Assembly: GCA_004295105.1 (NCBI GenBank)
Contig: SHNC01000229.1
Location: 1-32,669, forward strand
Direction: 5' to 3'
Origin: Betaproteobacteria bacterium
GTDB taxonomy: Bacteria > Pseudomonadota > Gammaproteobacteria > Burkholderiales > Rhodocyclaceae
Length of the DNA: 32,669 nucleotides
In this document: positions 19,516 to 26,964 of the stretch, one piece after another
Layout of the letters: every line of letters starts with the position of its first letter
How positions within the stretch are numbered: position 1 is the stretch's first letter
Translations under genes and position numbers: made by a program
The notes under the pieces: generated by a model
Database searches by the model: none
What the model saw: only the letters and a program-made list of their open reading frames with translations
What the model was told of the DNA's origin: nothing

Positions 19516-19917
19516 TCAGTCCCGTGCGTCGATGCGACGCAGGCCACTGTTCCAGCCGAGCAGTTTCTCGTCCGCCGTCACCAGCACCGCGTCCTTGTGC
19601 AACGCGGTAGCCGCGATGAAGCGGTCGGCAGGGTCGCGATGGAGGTTCTCGAGACCCGCAGCCAATACTGCGATCCTGCCATCGAGCGGGACTTCGACCA
19701 GACCGGCGGCAAGCAGGTCGGCACGCCATGTTTCCACCGTGCAGGGAAGCGAAATCCGGCCACGCTGCGCAAGCATCGCGCATTCCCACAGCGAGATCGC
19801 GCTGACAGCGACCTCGCCGCGCACCCAGTGCTGCTCGATCAACGATCTGGCCGCGGGACCAATCGTGGGGTCGTCCCGGTCCATCCAGAGCAAGGCGTGC
19901 GTATCCAGCAGGATCAT
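19516..19917 (-). CDS. vapC: PIN-domain toxin, VapC type (module 3)
   Basis: A 133-aa PIN-domain nuclease. Acidic residues: Asp5 (MILLDTHALLWM), Glu45 (ISLWECAML), Asp98 (RDPADRFIAAT) and Asp116 (VTADEKLL). The LLDTHALLW start and DPADRFIAATA motif mark the subgroup usually paired with Phd/YefM antitoxins. The ATG overlaps the antitoxin stop (ATGA). It differs clearly from the PIN toxin of module 1. Confidence 0.93.
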   Translation of the reverse strand: MILLDTHALLWMDRDDPTIGPAARSLIEQHWVRGEVAVSAISLWECAMLAQRGRISLPCTVETWRADLLAAGLVEVPLDGRIAVLAAGLENLHRDPADRFIAATALHKDAVLVTADEKLLGWNSGLRRIDARD

Positions 19918-20141
19918 TCGAGCACCATCCAGGGTTCGTCGAGGGGCTCGACGATGTCGCCATGGATCTCGACCTTCGGATGCATGCCGAACGGGGACGC
20001 CGCTCGCCCGCCCGAGTAGGGATGCAGCTCTGCAACGGGACGACCGTTCTTGGTGACGACCAGCACCTCGCCCGAACGCGCCACTTCGTCCATCAGGGCG
20101 AGACAACGGGCCTTGAACTCGGATGCCTGGATGGTTTGCAT
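19914..20141 (-). CDS. Phd/YefM-family antitoxin (module 3)
   Basis: A 75-aa antitoxin beginning MQTIQASEFKARCLALMDEV, with KNGRPVAELHPY as the second half of the Phd/YefM DNA-binding fold and a C-terminal toxin-binding tail. The second of two in-frame ATGs is chosen (20139-20141) because GGAGGA lies 5 nt upstream. Its stop overlaps the toxin start by four bases. Promoter and palindromes lie immediately upstream. Confidence 0.92.
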   Translation of the reverse strand: MQTIQASEFKARCLALMDEVARSGEVLVVTKNGRPVAELHPYSGGRAASPFGMHPKVEIHGDIVEPLDEPWMVLE

Positions 20142-20158
20142 GGCTTCCTCCATAGATC

Positions 20159-20195
20159 TGACCATGATCATGACTATGGTCATTAAAGCCGTCAA
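20159..20195 (-). promoter_or_regulatory. Promoter and operator of toxin-antitoxin module 3
   Basis: On the minus strand TTGACG (20190-20195, 5 of 6 bases) and CATGAT (20167-20172, 4 of 6) are separated by exactly 17 bp. Two palindromes cover the -10: the inverted repeat TGACCAT (20159-20165) / ATGGTCA (20176-20182) and, inside it, the perfect CATGATCATG (20163-20172). This is a typical antitoxin autoregulation site. Confidence 0.65.
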
Positions 20196-20236
20196 GTGCC
20201 GTCCATCAGGGCAGTACGCTGAACTTGTGCCGGCCC

Positions 20237-20266
20237 TTAGCACTCTCACGCACCGAGTGCTAAAAT
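20237..20266 (+). promoter_or_regulatory. CIRCE element (HrcA site) overlapping the rpoH promoter
   Basis: TTAGCACTC (20237-20245), nine bases, then GAGTGCTAA (20255-20263): a perfect match to the CIRCE consensus bound by the heat-shock repressor HrcA. A -10 box TAAAAT (20261-20266) overlaps the right arm, and TTAGCA (20237-20242) at 18-bp spacing could serve as -35. HrcA binding would therefore block the promoter. The predicted start near 20273 leaves a leader of only ~20 nt before the rpoH ATG, with the ribosome site AAGGAGG inside it. Such a short leader has little room for the long RNA thermometer seen in E. coli rpoH. Confidence 0.92.
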
Positions 20267-20291
20267 GGCGTCGCAAGGAGGATCATTGCCC

Positions 20292-21143
20292 ATGTCTCAC
20301 GCCCTGTCGTTCCCCGTTCCGTCGGCTGGCAGCATCGATCAGTACATCCAGTCGGTCAATCGCATCCCGATGCTCACCGAGCAGGAGGAAGTGACGCTGG
20401 CGACACGGCTGCGCGAGGAAGGCGATGTCGAGGCCGCGCGCCGCCTCGTGATGTCGCACCTGCGCCTGGTGGTGGCGATCGCACGCGGCTACCTGGGTTA
20501 CGGCCTGCCGCATGCGGACCTGATCCAGGAAGGCAACATCGGCCTGATGAAGGCGGTGAAGCGCTTCGACCCGGCGCGCGGCGTGCGTCTGGTGTCGTTC
20601 GCGATGCACTGGATCAAGGCCGAGATCCACGAATACATCGTCAAGAACTGGCGCCTGGTGAAGATCGCCACGACCAAGGCCCAGCGCAAGCTGTTCTTCA
20701 ACCTGCGCGGCATGAAGCAGGACACGGCGACGCTGCAGCCCGGCGAAGTGCGGTCGATCGCCGCCCGCCTCGGCGTCAAGCCCGAGGAAGTGGTGGAGAT
20801 GGAAACCCGCCTGTCCGGCCGCGACATCCCGCTCGAAGGCAGCAGCGACGATGACGACGAGCGCTTCTCCCCGGTCGCCTACCTGCCCGACCCGCACGCC
20901 GAACCCTCGGAAGTGCTGGAGCAGACCCAGCTCGCCCGCCTGCAGGACAGCGGCCTGCGCGAGGCGCTCGCCAGCCTGGACGAGCGCAGCCGCCGCATCG
21001 TCGAACGCCGCTGGCTCACCGAAGGCGACGCCGCCACGCTGCACGAACTCGCCGCCGAATACGGTGTGTCGGCTGAACGCATCCGCCAGATCGAGGCCAA
21101 GGCGATGCAGAAGATGCGGGGGATGCTGGCGGCGGTGGTTTGA
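20292..21143 (+). CDS. rpoH: RNA polymerase heat-shock sigma factor sigma-32 (RpoH)
   Basis: A 283-aa group 3 sigma factor directing transcription of heat-shock genes. Region 2 (about 45-125) has the core-binding DLIQEGNIGLMKAVKRFDP and the -10-recognition SFAMHWIKAEIHEYIVKNW. The RpoH-specific box QRKLFFNLR is at 131-139. Region 4 near the C-terminus holds the -35 helix-turn-helix (LHELAAEYGVSAERIRQIEA). The ATG at 20292 has a perfect AAGGAGG 10 nt upstream; an in-frame TTG two codons earlier is a less likely start. The gene stands alone, is preceded by CIRCE and followed by a strong palindrome at 21310-21335. Confidence 0.97.
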   Translation: MSHALSFPVPSAGSIDQYIQSVNRIPMLTEQEEVTLATRLREEGDVEAARRLVMSHLRLVVAIARGYLGYGLPHADLIQEGNIGLMKAVKRFDPARGVRLVSFAMHWIKAEIHEYIVKNWRLVKIATTKAQRKLFFNLRGMKQDTATLQPGEVRSIAARLGVKPEEVVEMETRLSGRDIPLEGSSDDDDERFSPVAYLPDPHAEPSEVLEQTQLARLQDSGLREALASLDERSRRIVERRWLTEGDAATLHELAAEYGVSAERIRQIEAKAMQKMRGMLAAVV

Positions 21144-21309
21144 GGCGGAGCGCTTCATCGCGTCTATATCCCGCAACCGTTTCGACTGCACGGAATGGCG
21201 ACAAGCAGGGCTGCAGGTGATGGATCTGCGCGCCCTCAGCGAGGATGCCGAGCGTTTCTCGCAGAGCCGCGAAAACTAGCTCACGCATCGAGGCACCCCG
21301 ACGACAGGA

Positions 21310-21335
21310 GAACGGCAGCCACGTGGCTGCCGTTC
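21310..21335. terminator. Palindromic terminator shared by convergent rpoH and the oxidase operon
   Basis: A perfect 26-bp palindrome (GAACGGCAGCCAC joined directly to GTGGCTGCCGTTC), 17 bp from the sco1 stop and 167 bp from the rpoH stop. There is no long T-run on either side. It is probably a bidirectional boundary, with rpoH readthrough ending here too. Confidence 0.55.
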
Positions 21336-21351
21336 CTGTTCGGCGCGGGAC

Positions 21352-21963
21352 TCACTTCCCCGCTAGCAACGCCTTGATGTCGGCCACGATCACCGCCGGG
21401 TCTTCGCCGTGCTTCACGTACAGCCGGAGTCTGCCGCTGGGGTCGAAGACGTAGGTTCCCGCCGAGTGGTCGATGGTGTAGTGGCCGGTCACGTCGCCGC
21501 TCTTGCGGTAGAACACGCGAAAGTCCTTCGCCACTTCTGCGGTCTGTTCCAGCGTGCCGTAGAGGCCCAGGAAGCGCTTGTCGAAGGCCGGCACGTATTC
21601 GGACAGCAGGGTCTGGGTGTCGCGTTCGGGATCGACGGTGACGAAGATCACCTGCACGCGCTCGGAATCCGGCCCGAGCTGGCGCATGACCTCGCTCATG
21701 CCGGACAGCGCCGTGGGGCACACGTCCGGGCACTGGGTGTAACCGAAGAAGATCGTCACCACCTTGCCCCGGAAGTCGGCCAGGGTGCGCTGCCGGCCGT
21801 GATGATCGGTGAGCGCGAGCGTCCTGCCATAGTCGGCACCGGTGATGTCGGTCGAGCGGAAGACGGGTTCGGACGGCCCGCAGCCGCTCAGCAGCGCGGC
21901 AGCAAGCGCGATCGCAACCAGCGCTCGAGACGGGGACAACACGTTGGTTCGACGCAGACGCAT
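21352..21963 (-). CDS. sco1: Sco1/SenC copper chaperone for cytochrome c oxidase
   Basis: A 203-aa membrane-anchored thioredoxin-fold protein that prepares the CuA site of subunit II. The N-terminus has a lipoprotein signal with lipobox LLSGC (Cys28). The copper-binding/redox pair Cys78-Cys82 is in GYTQCPDVCPT and the third ligand His166 in TIDHSAG. The ATG (21961-21963) has GGAG 7 nt upstream. It is the last gene of the oxidase operon, 107 bp after ctaB, and ends next to a strong palindrome. Confidence 0.95.
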   Translation of the reverse strand: MRLRRTNVLSPSRALVAIALAAALLSGCGPSEPVFRSTDITGADYGRTLALTDHHGRQRTLADFRGKVVTIFFGYTQCPDVCPTALSGMSEVMRQLGPDSERVQVIFVTVDPERDTQTLLSEYVPAFDKRFLGLYGTLEQTAEVAKDFRVFYRKSGDVTGHYTIDHSAGTYVFDPSGRLRLYVKHGEDPAVIVADIKALLAGK

Positions 21964-22070
21964 CGCAAGACTCCAGGCATCATCAGCAAACAGTGATGAT
22001 AGCCGGCAGCCCGCGCCGCCGTTAATGCGCTGCGTCAATTCGCCACCGCCCTCCGTCCGGGCTCGCGCCG

Positions 22071-22970
22071 TCAATAGGGCAGGTAGTGATCCGCCAGCAG
22101 CGCGGCGAACAGCAAGGACAGATAGGCGATGGAAAAGCGGAAGGTCTGCCGTGCCAAGGCGTCGCTGTAGTCGCGGTGGAGTCGCCACGCGTAGTGGATG
22201 AAGCGCAGGCCCAGCAATACCGCAGCGGCCAGGTAGAGCGGACCGCTGAGGCGGGTGGCATAGGGCAGCAGCGTCACCGCGAACAGGATCAGCGTATAGA
22301 GCAGCACGCTCAGGCGGGTGAACGCCGGGCCGTGGGTCACCGGCAGCATCGGCAGGCCGGCGCGGGCGTAGTCGGCGGTGCGATACAGGGCGAGCGCCCA
22401 GAAATGCGGCGGCGTCCACGCGAAGATGATCAGGAACAGCAGCAGCGCGTCGGCCGACACTTCGCCGGTGACCGCCGCCCAGCCCAGCACCGGCGGCATC
22501 GCGCCGGAGGCACCGCCGATGACGATGTTTTGCGGCGTGCGCGGCTTGAGGAAGATCGTATACACGACGGCGTAGCCAACGAAGGTGGCGAACGTCAGCC
22601 ACATCGTCAGCGGATTGACGGCCTGGTGCAGCACGGTGAGGCCCAGGCCGCCGAGCACGCCGGCAAAGGCGAGCACCTCGGCGGAGGCCAGTTCGCCGCG
22701 CGGCAGCGGGCGGCCCCGCGTGCGCGCCATGCGCGCGTCTATCTGCTGCTCGACCAGACAGTTCATCGCCGCCGCAGCGCCCGCCACGCAGGCGATGCCG
22801 ACGGTGGCGCAAAACACGACCACCGCGTCGGGCAGCCCGTCGGGCACTGCGAGGAACATGCCGATCACTGCGCAGAACACGATCAGCGAGTTCACCCGCG
22901 GCTTGGTCAGCAAGTAGAAGGCGCGCAGGCGCCGCGCGAAGCCATCGTGGGCGGGGGCGAAGGTTCTCAT
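22071..22970 (-). CDS. ctaB: Protohaem IX farnesyltransferase (haem O synthase)
   Basis: A 299-aa inner-membrane UbiA-family prenyltransferase that adds a farnesyl group to haem B to make haem O. The first Asp-containing motif is [20 protein letters not shown] and the second block [17 protein letters not shown], followed by GAMPPVLGW. About nine membrane helices are visible. The N-terminal [16 protein letters not shown] is standard. The ATG at 22968-22970 has GGAG 10 nt upstream. It follows ctaA by 17 bp, so the two haem A pathway enzymes are translated from one mRNA. Confidence 0.96.
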   Translation of the reverse strand: MRTFAPAHDGFARRLRAFYLLTKPRVNSLIVFCAVIGMFLAVPDGLPDAVVVFCATVGIACVAGAAAAMNCLVEQQIDARMARTRGRPLPRGELASAEVLAFAGVLGGLGLTVLHQAVNPLTMWLTFATFVGYAVVYTIFLKPRTPQNIVIGGASGAMPPVLGWAAVTGEVSADALLLFLIIFAWTPPHFWALALYRTADYARAGLPMLPVTHGPAFTRLSVLLYTLILFAVTLLPYATRLSGPLYLAAAVLLGLRFIHYAWRLHRDYSDALARQTFRFSIAYLSLLFAALLADHYLPY

Positions 22971-22987
22971 CGTCTGTGTGCTCTCCG

Positions 22988-24028
22988 TCAGCCAGCCAGC
23001 GCGACGAGTCGCTGGCGTGTGCGCGCCGGCGTCGCCGCCAGCCTGTAGTTGATCGCCACCATCAGCGCCACGAGCAGCGCAGCGCCGGCATTGTGTGCGG
23101 CAGCCAGTCCCAGTGGCAGCGACAGCCAGACGTTGGCGATACCCAGCGACAACTGCAGCACCAGCGCCGCGACGAGTGCGACGCCGAGCTGCTCGGTGCC
23201 CCGCCGCCTCATGAGCGTCGCGCCCAGCACGAGCAGCAGCGCGCCGATCAGCAAGGCACCGACGCGATGCGACCAATGGATGGCGGTCAGCGCCGAGTTC
23301 GACAGCAGCTCGCCGTCGGCGGTCATGCCCAGTTCGCGCACCACGTGAAAGGCATTGGCATAGTCGGCATCCGGCCACAGACTGCCGTGACAGGTGGGGA
23401 AGTCGGTGCAGGCGAGTGCGGCGTAGTTCGTGCTCGTCCAGCCGCCGAGAGCGATCTGCACGAACAGCAACACCAGCGCAGTGCGGGCCGCGATGTACAG
23501 GCGCGGAGCGATTCCCCCAGCCCCGGCGGCCTGCAGCCGATCGACGCCGACCGCGCGCAGGGCAAGCCAGGCGAGCAGTGCGAGCGTGGTCAGGCCGCCC
23601 AGCAGATGGGCAGTCACGATCGCAGGCTTGAGCAGCAGCGTGACGGTCCATTTGCCCAGCAACCCCTGGAAGACGACCACGCCCACCAGCAGCCAGGCCA
23701 CGAGCGGCGCCACCTGCGGATCGCGGCGAAGCCGCCCGGCGAGCAGCGCGATGGCGACGATGATCAGGCCGAGTCCGGCGGCGAGATAGCGATGGATCAT
23801 CTCCTTCCAGGCCTTCGGCAGGCTGACCGGCCCGTGCGGGTCGGCCTCGTGCGCGTCCAGGATCTGGTCGGCGGCGTGCGCCGGACTCAGCTTGCCGTAG
23901 CAGCCCGGCCAGTCGGGACAGCCGAGGCCGGCGTCGGACAGTCGCACGTAGGCGCCGAACACCACGACGAAGGCGGTGAGGCCGAGCGCCAGCAGCACCA
24001 GCCGGCGATAGAGCGTCAGCAGCGTCAT
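22988..24028 (-). CDS. ctaA: Haem A synthase (Cox15/CtaA)
   Basis: A 346-aa inner-membrane enzyme that oxidises haem O to haem A. It has eight helices as two four-helix halves. The haem-ligand histidines lie in [30 protein letters not shown] and AAAHNAGAA. The extracytoplasmic cysteine pairs CPDWPGCYG and CTDFPTCHG are present. The ATG at 24026-24028 is preferred, with GAGG 5 nt away; a GTG at 24047-24049 would overlap the upstream gene by 14 bp. It sits 7 bp after the Sco-like gene and 17 bp before ctaB. Confidence 0.95.
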   Translation of the reverse strand: MTLLTLYRRLVLLALGLTAFVVVFGAYVRLSDAGLGCPDWPGCYGKLSPAHAADQILDAHEADPHGPVSLPKAWKEMIHRYLAAGLGLIIVAIALLAGRLRRDPQVAPLVAWLLVGVVVFQGLLGKWTVTLLLKPAIVTAHLLGGLTTLALLAWLALRAVGVDRLQAAGAGGIAPRLYIAARTALVLLFVQIALGGWTSTNYAALACTDFPTCHGSLWPDADYANAFHVVRELGMTADGELLSNSALTAIHWSHRVGALLIGALLLVLGATLMRRRGTEQLGVALVAALVLQLSLGIANVWLSLPLGLAAAHNAGAALLVALMVAINYRLAATPARTRQRLVALAG

Positions 24029-24035
24029 GCCGGCC

Positions 24036-24707
24036 TCACTCCCTGCCACCGCGGCCGAGCGCGGAATACTTGAGCAGGCGCTGCAAATCTTTCGTCAGGC
24101 CGCGTGCCGCGCGCGTCGTGTCGGCATCGTCGACGAAGCGCATCATGACGTTGCCCAGCGGATCGACCAGGAACACCTGCGCCGCCTTCCCGCCATCGCC
24201 GAGCGCGGCGAGCCAGGCGGCATCGGCGCGCGCGAGGCGCAGGCCGTGCTGCTCGGCAAGCACGTCAGCAGCGGGATCACCGGCATCGGTGACGAGCCAC
24301 ACGCGGCCGACGCGCTCCATGTCCTTCGCCTGGGCCAGCCGCGCCTGCCGCGAGACGTATAGCGCACGCGCGCAAGCCGCATCGCAGGCCGACGGTGCGG
24401 CGACCAGCAGCGTCCATTGGCGTTCCAGTTCACCGTGTCGGAGCGGTGCCTGCCCGCCGGCGCCCGGCAGGATCGTCGCCGGCAGCGCAGTCGGGGCAAG
24501 CAGCGTTCCATGATTGACCCTGCCCTGCGGCTGCCACACATAGAAGGCGAGATATGACGCGAGCACGGGCAACACGCAGACGACGGCGAGCAGCACCAGC
24601 GTGCGACGTGCGCGGCGTCGCATTGCGGCAGTGGGCTCCGGCCCCTGCGTCGGAGCGGGCTGCGACGGGTCGCCGGCGGCGGGAAGAAGGGTCAGGCTAT
24701 CGTTCAT
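24036..24707 (-). CDS. Sco-like single-helix membrane protein of the oxidase operon
   Basis: A 223-aa protein of no established function. Residues 1-34 are a basic, Pro-rich cytoplasmic tail; 35-57 a membrane helix (RTLVLLAVVCVLPVLASYLA). The remainder, probably periplasmic, looks like a shortened thioredoxin/Sco fold: WTLLVAAPSACDAAC carries a CxxxC pair (Cys108, Cys112) in the position of Sco's CPxxC, and VFLVDPLGNVMMRF resembles a Sco/thioredoxin strand pair. I see no clear equivalent of the third Sco ligand His. It overlaps the SURF1 stop by 11 bp and lies 7 bp before ctaA, so it is co-translated with assembly factors. Reduction or copper loading of an oxidase subunit is the likely role (inference). 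Confidence 0.8.
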   Translation of the reverse strand: MNDSLTLLPAAGDPSQPAPTQGPEPTAAMRRRARRTLVLLAVVCVLPVLASYLAFYVWQPQGRVNHGTLLAPTALPATILPGAGGQAPLRHGELERQWTLLVAAPSACDAACARALYVSRQARLAQAKDMERVGRVWLVTDAGDPAADVLAEQHGLRLARADAAWLAALGDGGKAAQVFLVDPLGNVMMRFVDDADTTRAARGLTKDLQRLLKYSALGRGGRE

Positions 24708-25524
24708 TCGAGCGTTTTCGCGTGAAGAGTCGCCCGGCGTACCAGGCGGTAAGGGCGGCGAACAGGCCGGCGAGGGCATACCACTGCAGCGCATAGCCGC
24801 GGTGGCGATCGGCGCCGAGGGCGGGTTGCGGCCAGTCGCGCGACAGGCCATCGTCGGCCGCGGAAGTCTGAACGAGGGTCCAGTCGACAAGGCGGCCACC
24901 CGCTGCGGCGCCGAGTGCGGTGCGGTAGCGGTCGAGATCGAGGAACTGCCAGCGTCGGCCTTCCGCCACGTCGCTGCCCAGCGCGAAAGGTCTCGGTTCG
25001 ACCGGGCGCATGCGCCCCTCGACCGCCTGCAGCCCGCCCGGCGTCGTCACCTCGGGCAATCGGCTGCGGTCGGCGGCGGCAGCGACCCATCCACGGTTAA
25101 CCAGCACCGCCCCGGAGCCATCGGCCAGCCGCAGCGGCGTCAACACGTGATAACCGGCCCGCCCGCCCTGCGTGCGGTTGTCCAGCAGGATGGTGTGCTG
25201 CGGCAGCCAGTGGCCTTCGAGGCGCAGCAGTTGTCCGGCGACCGGCTGCTCGCCCGCGCGCACGCTGACGGGGCCGTTGCGCGCGAGCAGATTGAAGCGC
25301 TGCTGCAGCTCCGCCTTTTCCTGCGCGCGGCGCACCTGCCAGTTGCCGAGCGAGACCGTCAGCGCGATCAGCAGCAGGCCGGCGACGAGGGGCGCACACG
25401 CGAGCAGCACCCCGCGCATGGACGTGCGCAAGGCCGCAGGCTCGCGAACCTCTCCACGTCCGGGTGTACCCGCGTCGACACGGCGTGACCGCGGCGTCGA
25501 ACGGTCCGCGGCCTGGAGAGTCAT
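24697..25524 (-). CDS. SURF1-family cytochrome c oxidase assembly protein
   Basis: A 275-aa inner-membrane protein. SURF1/Shy1 family members help insert haem A into subunit I. Two membrane helices flank a periplasmic domain: the first at about 40-62 (LLACAPLVAGLLLIALTVSL, then GNWQVRRAQEK, the family's W-Q-RR hallmark) and the second near the C-terminus (ALQWYALAGLFAALTAWYAG). GGRAGYHVLTPL and VLVNRGWV are typical internal motifs. The ATG at 25522-25524 has AGGG close by. An internal ATG at residue 36 would give a family-length protein but lacks a ribosome site. The N-terminal ~35 residues are poorly conserved and basic. Confidence 0.93.
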   Translation of the reverse strand: MTLQAADRSTPRSRRVDAGTPGRGEVREPAALRTSMRGVLLACAPLVAGLLLIALTVSLGNWQVRRAQEKAELQQRFNLLARNGPVSVRAGEQPVAGQLLRLEGHWLPQHTILLDNRTQGGRAGYHVLTPLRLADGSGAVLVNRGWVAAAADRSRLPEVTTPGGLQAVEGRMRPVEPRPFALGSDVAEGRRWQFLDLDRYRTALGAAAGGRLVDWTLVQTSAADDGLSRDWPQPALGADRHRGYALQWYALAGLFAALTAWYAGRLFTRKRSNER

Positions 25525-25578
25525 TGGCCCTGCCCCGCACGCGGATTACACTTGCGCGTCACCGCCCGGAGCCCGGCC

Positions 25579-25776
25579 ATGCGCATCGTCGTCATCCTGT
25601 TCCTCGTCATGATCGTCGCCAGCCTCGGCTCCGCGCTGCTGTTCCTGCTGCGCGACCGCGGCAACGGCGGCACGCGGGTGGCGCGCGCATTGGCGATCCG
25701 CGTCGGGCTGTCGCTGACGCTGTTCGCGATGCTGATGGCGGGATTCGCGACCGGGCTCATCGACGGCAAGCTCTGA
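25579..25776 (+). CDS. Twin-transmembrane small protein (DUF2909-like)
   Basis: A 65-aa protein of two membrane helices (RIVVILFLVMIVASLGSALLF and LAIRVGLSLTLFAMLMAGFA, each partly quoted) joined by a short basic loop RDRGNGGTR. It lies between ctaE and SURF1 but on the opposite strand, ending 6 bp from the ctaE stop. Small twin-helix proteins of this type are found beside betaproteobacterial oxidase genes, but no function is known to me. The ATG at 25579 has GGAG 9 nt upstream; an upstream in-frame start at 25552 would add nine residues. Confidence 0.8.
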   Translation: MRIVVILFLVMIVASLGSALLFLLRDRGNGGTRVARALAIRVGLSLTLFAMLMAGFATGLIDGKL

Positions 25777-25782
25777 CGGCTT

Positions 25783-26649
25783 TCACAGCCAGTACACGAC
25801 GACGAACAGCATCAGCCAGACGACGTCGACGAAGTGCCAGTACCAGGCTGCGGCCTCGAAGCCGAAGTGGCTTTCCGGTCGGAAATGCCCGGCGAAGGCG
25901 CGAAACAGCATCACCGTGAGCATGATGGCACCCACGGTGACGTGCATGCCGTGGAAGCCGGTGAGCAGGTAGAAGGTCGAGCCGTAGATGCCGCTGTCCA
26001 TGCGCAGATTCAGGTCCGCGTAGGCGTGGGCATATTCGTAGGCCTGCAGCGACAGGAAGATGGCACCGAGCAGGATGGTGACTGCCAGGCCGAGTTTGAG
26101 CTGTCCGCGCTTGCCATTGAGCAGCCCGTAGTGCGCCCAGGTGAGGGTGACACCGGAGGAGAGCAGGATCAGCGTGTTGATCGCCGGGATGCCCCAGGCC
26201 CCCATCGGCGTGAATGCGTCAGGCGCGTAAGGTCCGGCCGTCGGCCAGGCCCCGGTATAGCCCTGCCACAACAGGGCGGCGTTGTCGCCCGACGACAGCC
26301 AGGGCACCGACAGCACCCGCGCGTAGAACAGCGCACCGAAGAAGGCGGCGAAGAACATCACCTCCGAGAAGATGAACCAGCCCATGGACCAGCGGAAGGA
26401 TTTGTCCACCCGGTGTCCGTACTTGCCTCCCTCGGATTCGCGCACGACTTGGCCGAACCAGCCGAACATCATGAAGATCAGCGTGGCGACGCCGAGGAAC
26501 AACAGCCAGCGCCCGACCGGCACGGCGTTCAGCCACAAGGCCGCGCCGCTGCCGAACAGCAGCAGCGCAATGGAACCGACGATGGGGTACTTCGAGGGTT
26601 CCGGCACGAAATAGTGATCCGCCGCATGCATGCCTGACGCCTGGTTCAT
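25783..26649 (-). CDS. ctaE: Cytochrome c oxidase subunit III
   Basis: A 288-aa, seven-helix subunit III of the aa3-type oxidase, which stabilises the core and proton uptake. Typical sequences are FRWSMGWFIFSEVMFFAAFF (with the conserved Glu), TGFHGMHVTVGAIML and the C-terminal WYWHFVDVVWLMLFVVVYW. The ATG at 26647-26649 has GGAGG 8 nt upstream. It is separated from the preceding DUF2970-type gene by ~100 bp carrying a REP-like palindrome, the longest gap among the middle genes of the operon. Confidence 0.97.
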   Translation of the reverse strand: MNQASGMHAADHYFVPEPSKYPIVGSIALLLFGSGAALWLNAVPVGRWLLFLGVATLIFMMFGWFGQVVRESEGGKYGHRVDKSFRWSMGWFIFSEVMFFAAFFGALFYARVLSVPWLSSGDNAALLWQGYTGAWPTAGPYAPDAFTPMGAWGIPAINTLILLSSGVTLTWAHYGLLNGKRGQLKLGLAVTILLGAIFLSLQAYEYAHAYADLNLRMDSGIYGSTFYLLTGFHGMHVTVGAIMLTVMLFRAFAGHFRPESHFGFEAAAWYWHFVDVVWLMLFVVVYWL

Positions 26650-26685
26650 GACTCTGCCTCCCATTCCAGTTTTTGTTCCGCAGGC

Positions 26686-26749
26686 GCGGACCCGGCCGCG
26701 ACTCCTCATACCACCATACCGCCATACCTTGAATCGCGGCCGGGTCCGC
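26686..26749. repeat. REP-like palindrome, copy 5, inside the oxidase operon
   Basis: Perfect 16-bp arms GCGGACCCGGCCGCGA (26686-26701) and TCGCGGCCGGGTCCGC (26734-26749) with a 32-nt loop that contains three CCATACC-like units (26710-26728). The outer CTCCTAC end typical of the family follows at 26750-26756 and contains, on the minus strand, the TAG stop codon of the DUF2970-type gene. Confidence 0.85.
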
Positions 26750-26751
26750 TC

Positions 26752-26964
26752 CTACAGGCCTGCGGCGCCGACGATCCACTGCACGATCAACACCAGCACG
26801 ACGACGAAGATCGCCCCCGCCAGCACGCCCGCCACCACCACGGCAAGGGGGTCGAGCGAGCCCGCGTCGTCGATGTAGCCCTGGCGCTTGCGCACCCCGA
26901 AGAACGACCACAGCACGGCGCGCATCGTCGCCAGGAAGCCGGCACGTCGCGGGGCCTCGGTCAC
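26752..26964 (-). CDS. DUF2970-like small membrane protein
   Basis: A 70-aa protein with a soluble N-terminal part (RAGFLATMRAVLWSFFGVRK) and one C-terminal membrane helix (LAVVVAGVLAGAIFVVVLVL). The position between ctaG and ctaE and the WSFFGVRK motif match the DUF2970 family found in betaproteobacterial oxidase operons. The function is unknown. The start is a GTG at 26962-26964 overlapping the ctaG stop by four bases (GTGA), so translation is coupled. Its TAG stop lies in the conserved GTAGGAGC end of a REP-like repeat. Confidence 0.8.
   Translation of the reverse strand: MTEAPRRAGFLATMRAVLWSFFGVRKRQGYIDDAGSLDPLAVVVAGVLAGAIFVVVLVLIVQWIVGAAGL

Noticed and set aside
14178-20195. Genomic island or prophage around the toxin-antitoxin genes
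   Set aside because: No integrase, transposase, tRNA gene, attachment repeats or phage genes; neighbours are housekeeping genes.
21144-21279. Small open frame downstream of rpoH ending at 21279
   Set aside because: No ribosome site, no similarity I recognise, and composition in line with chance; at most the last 19-codon ATG frame could be real, without support.
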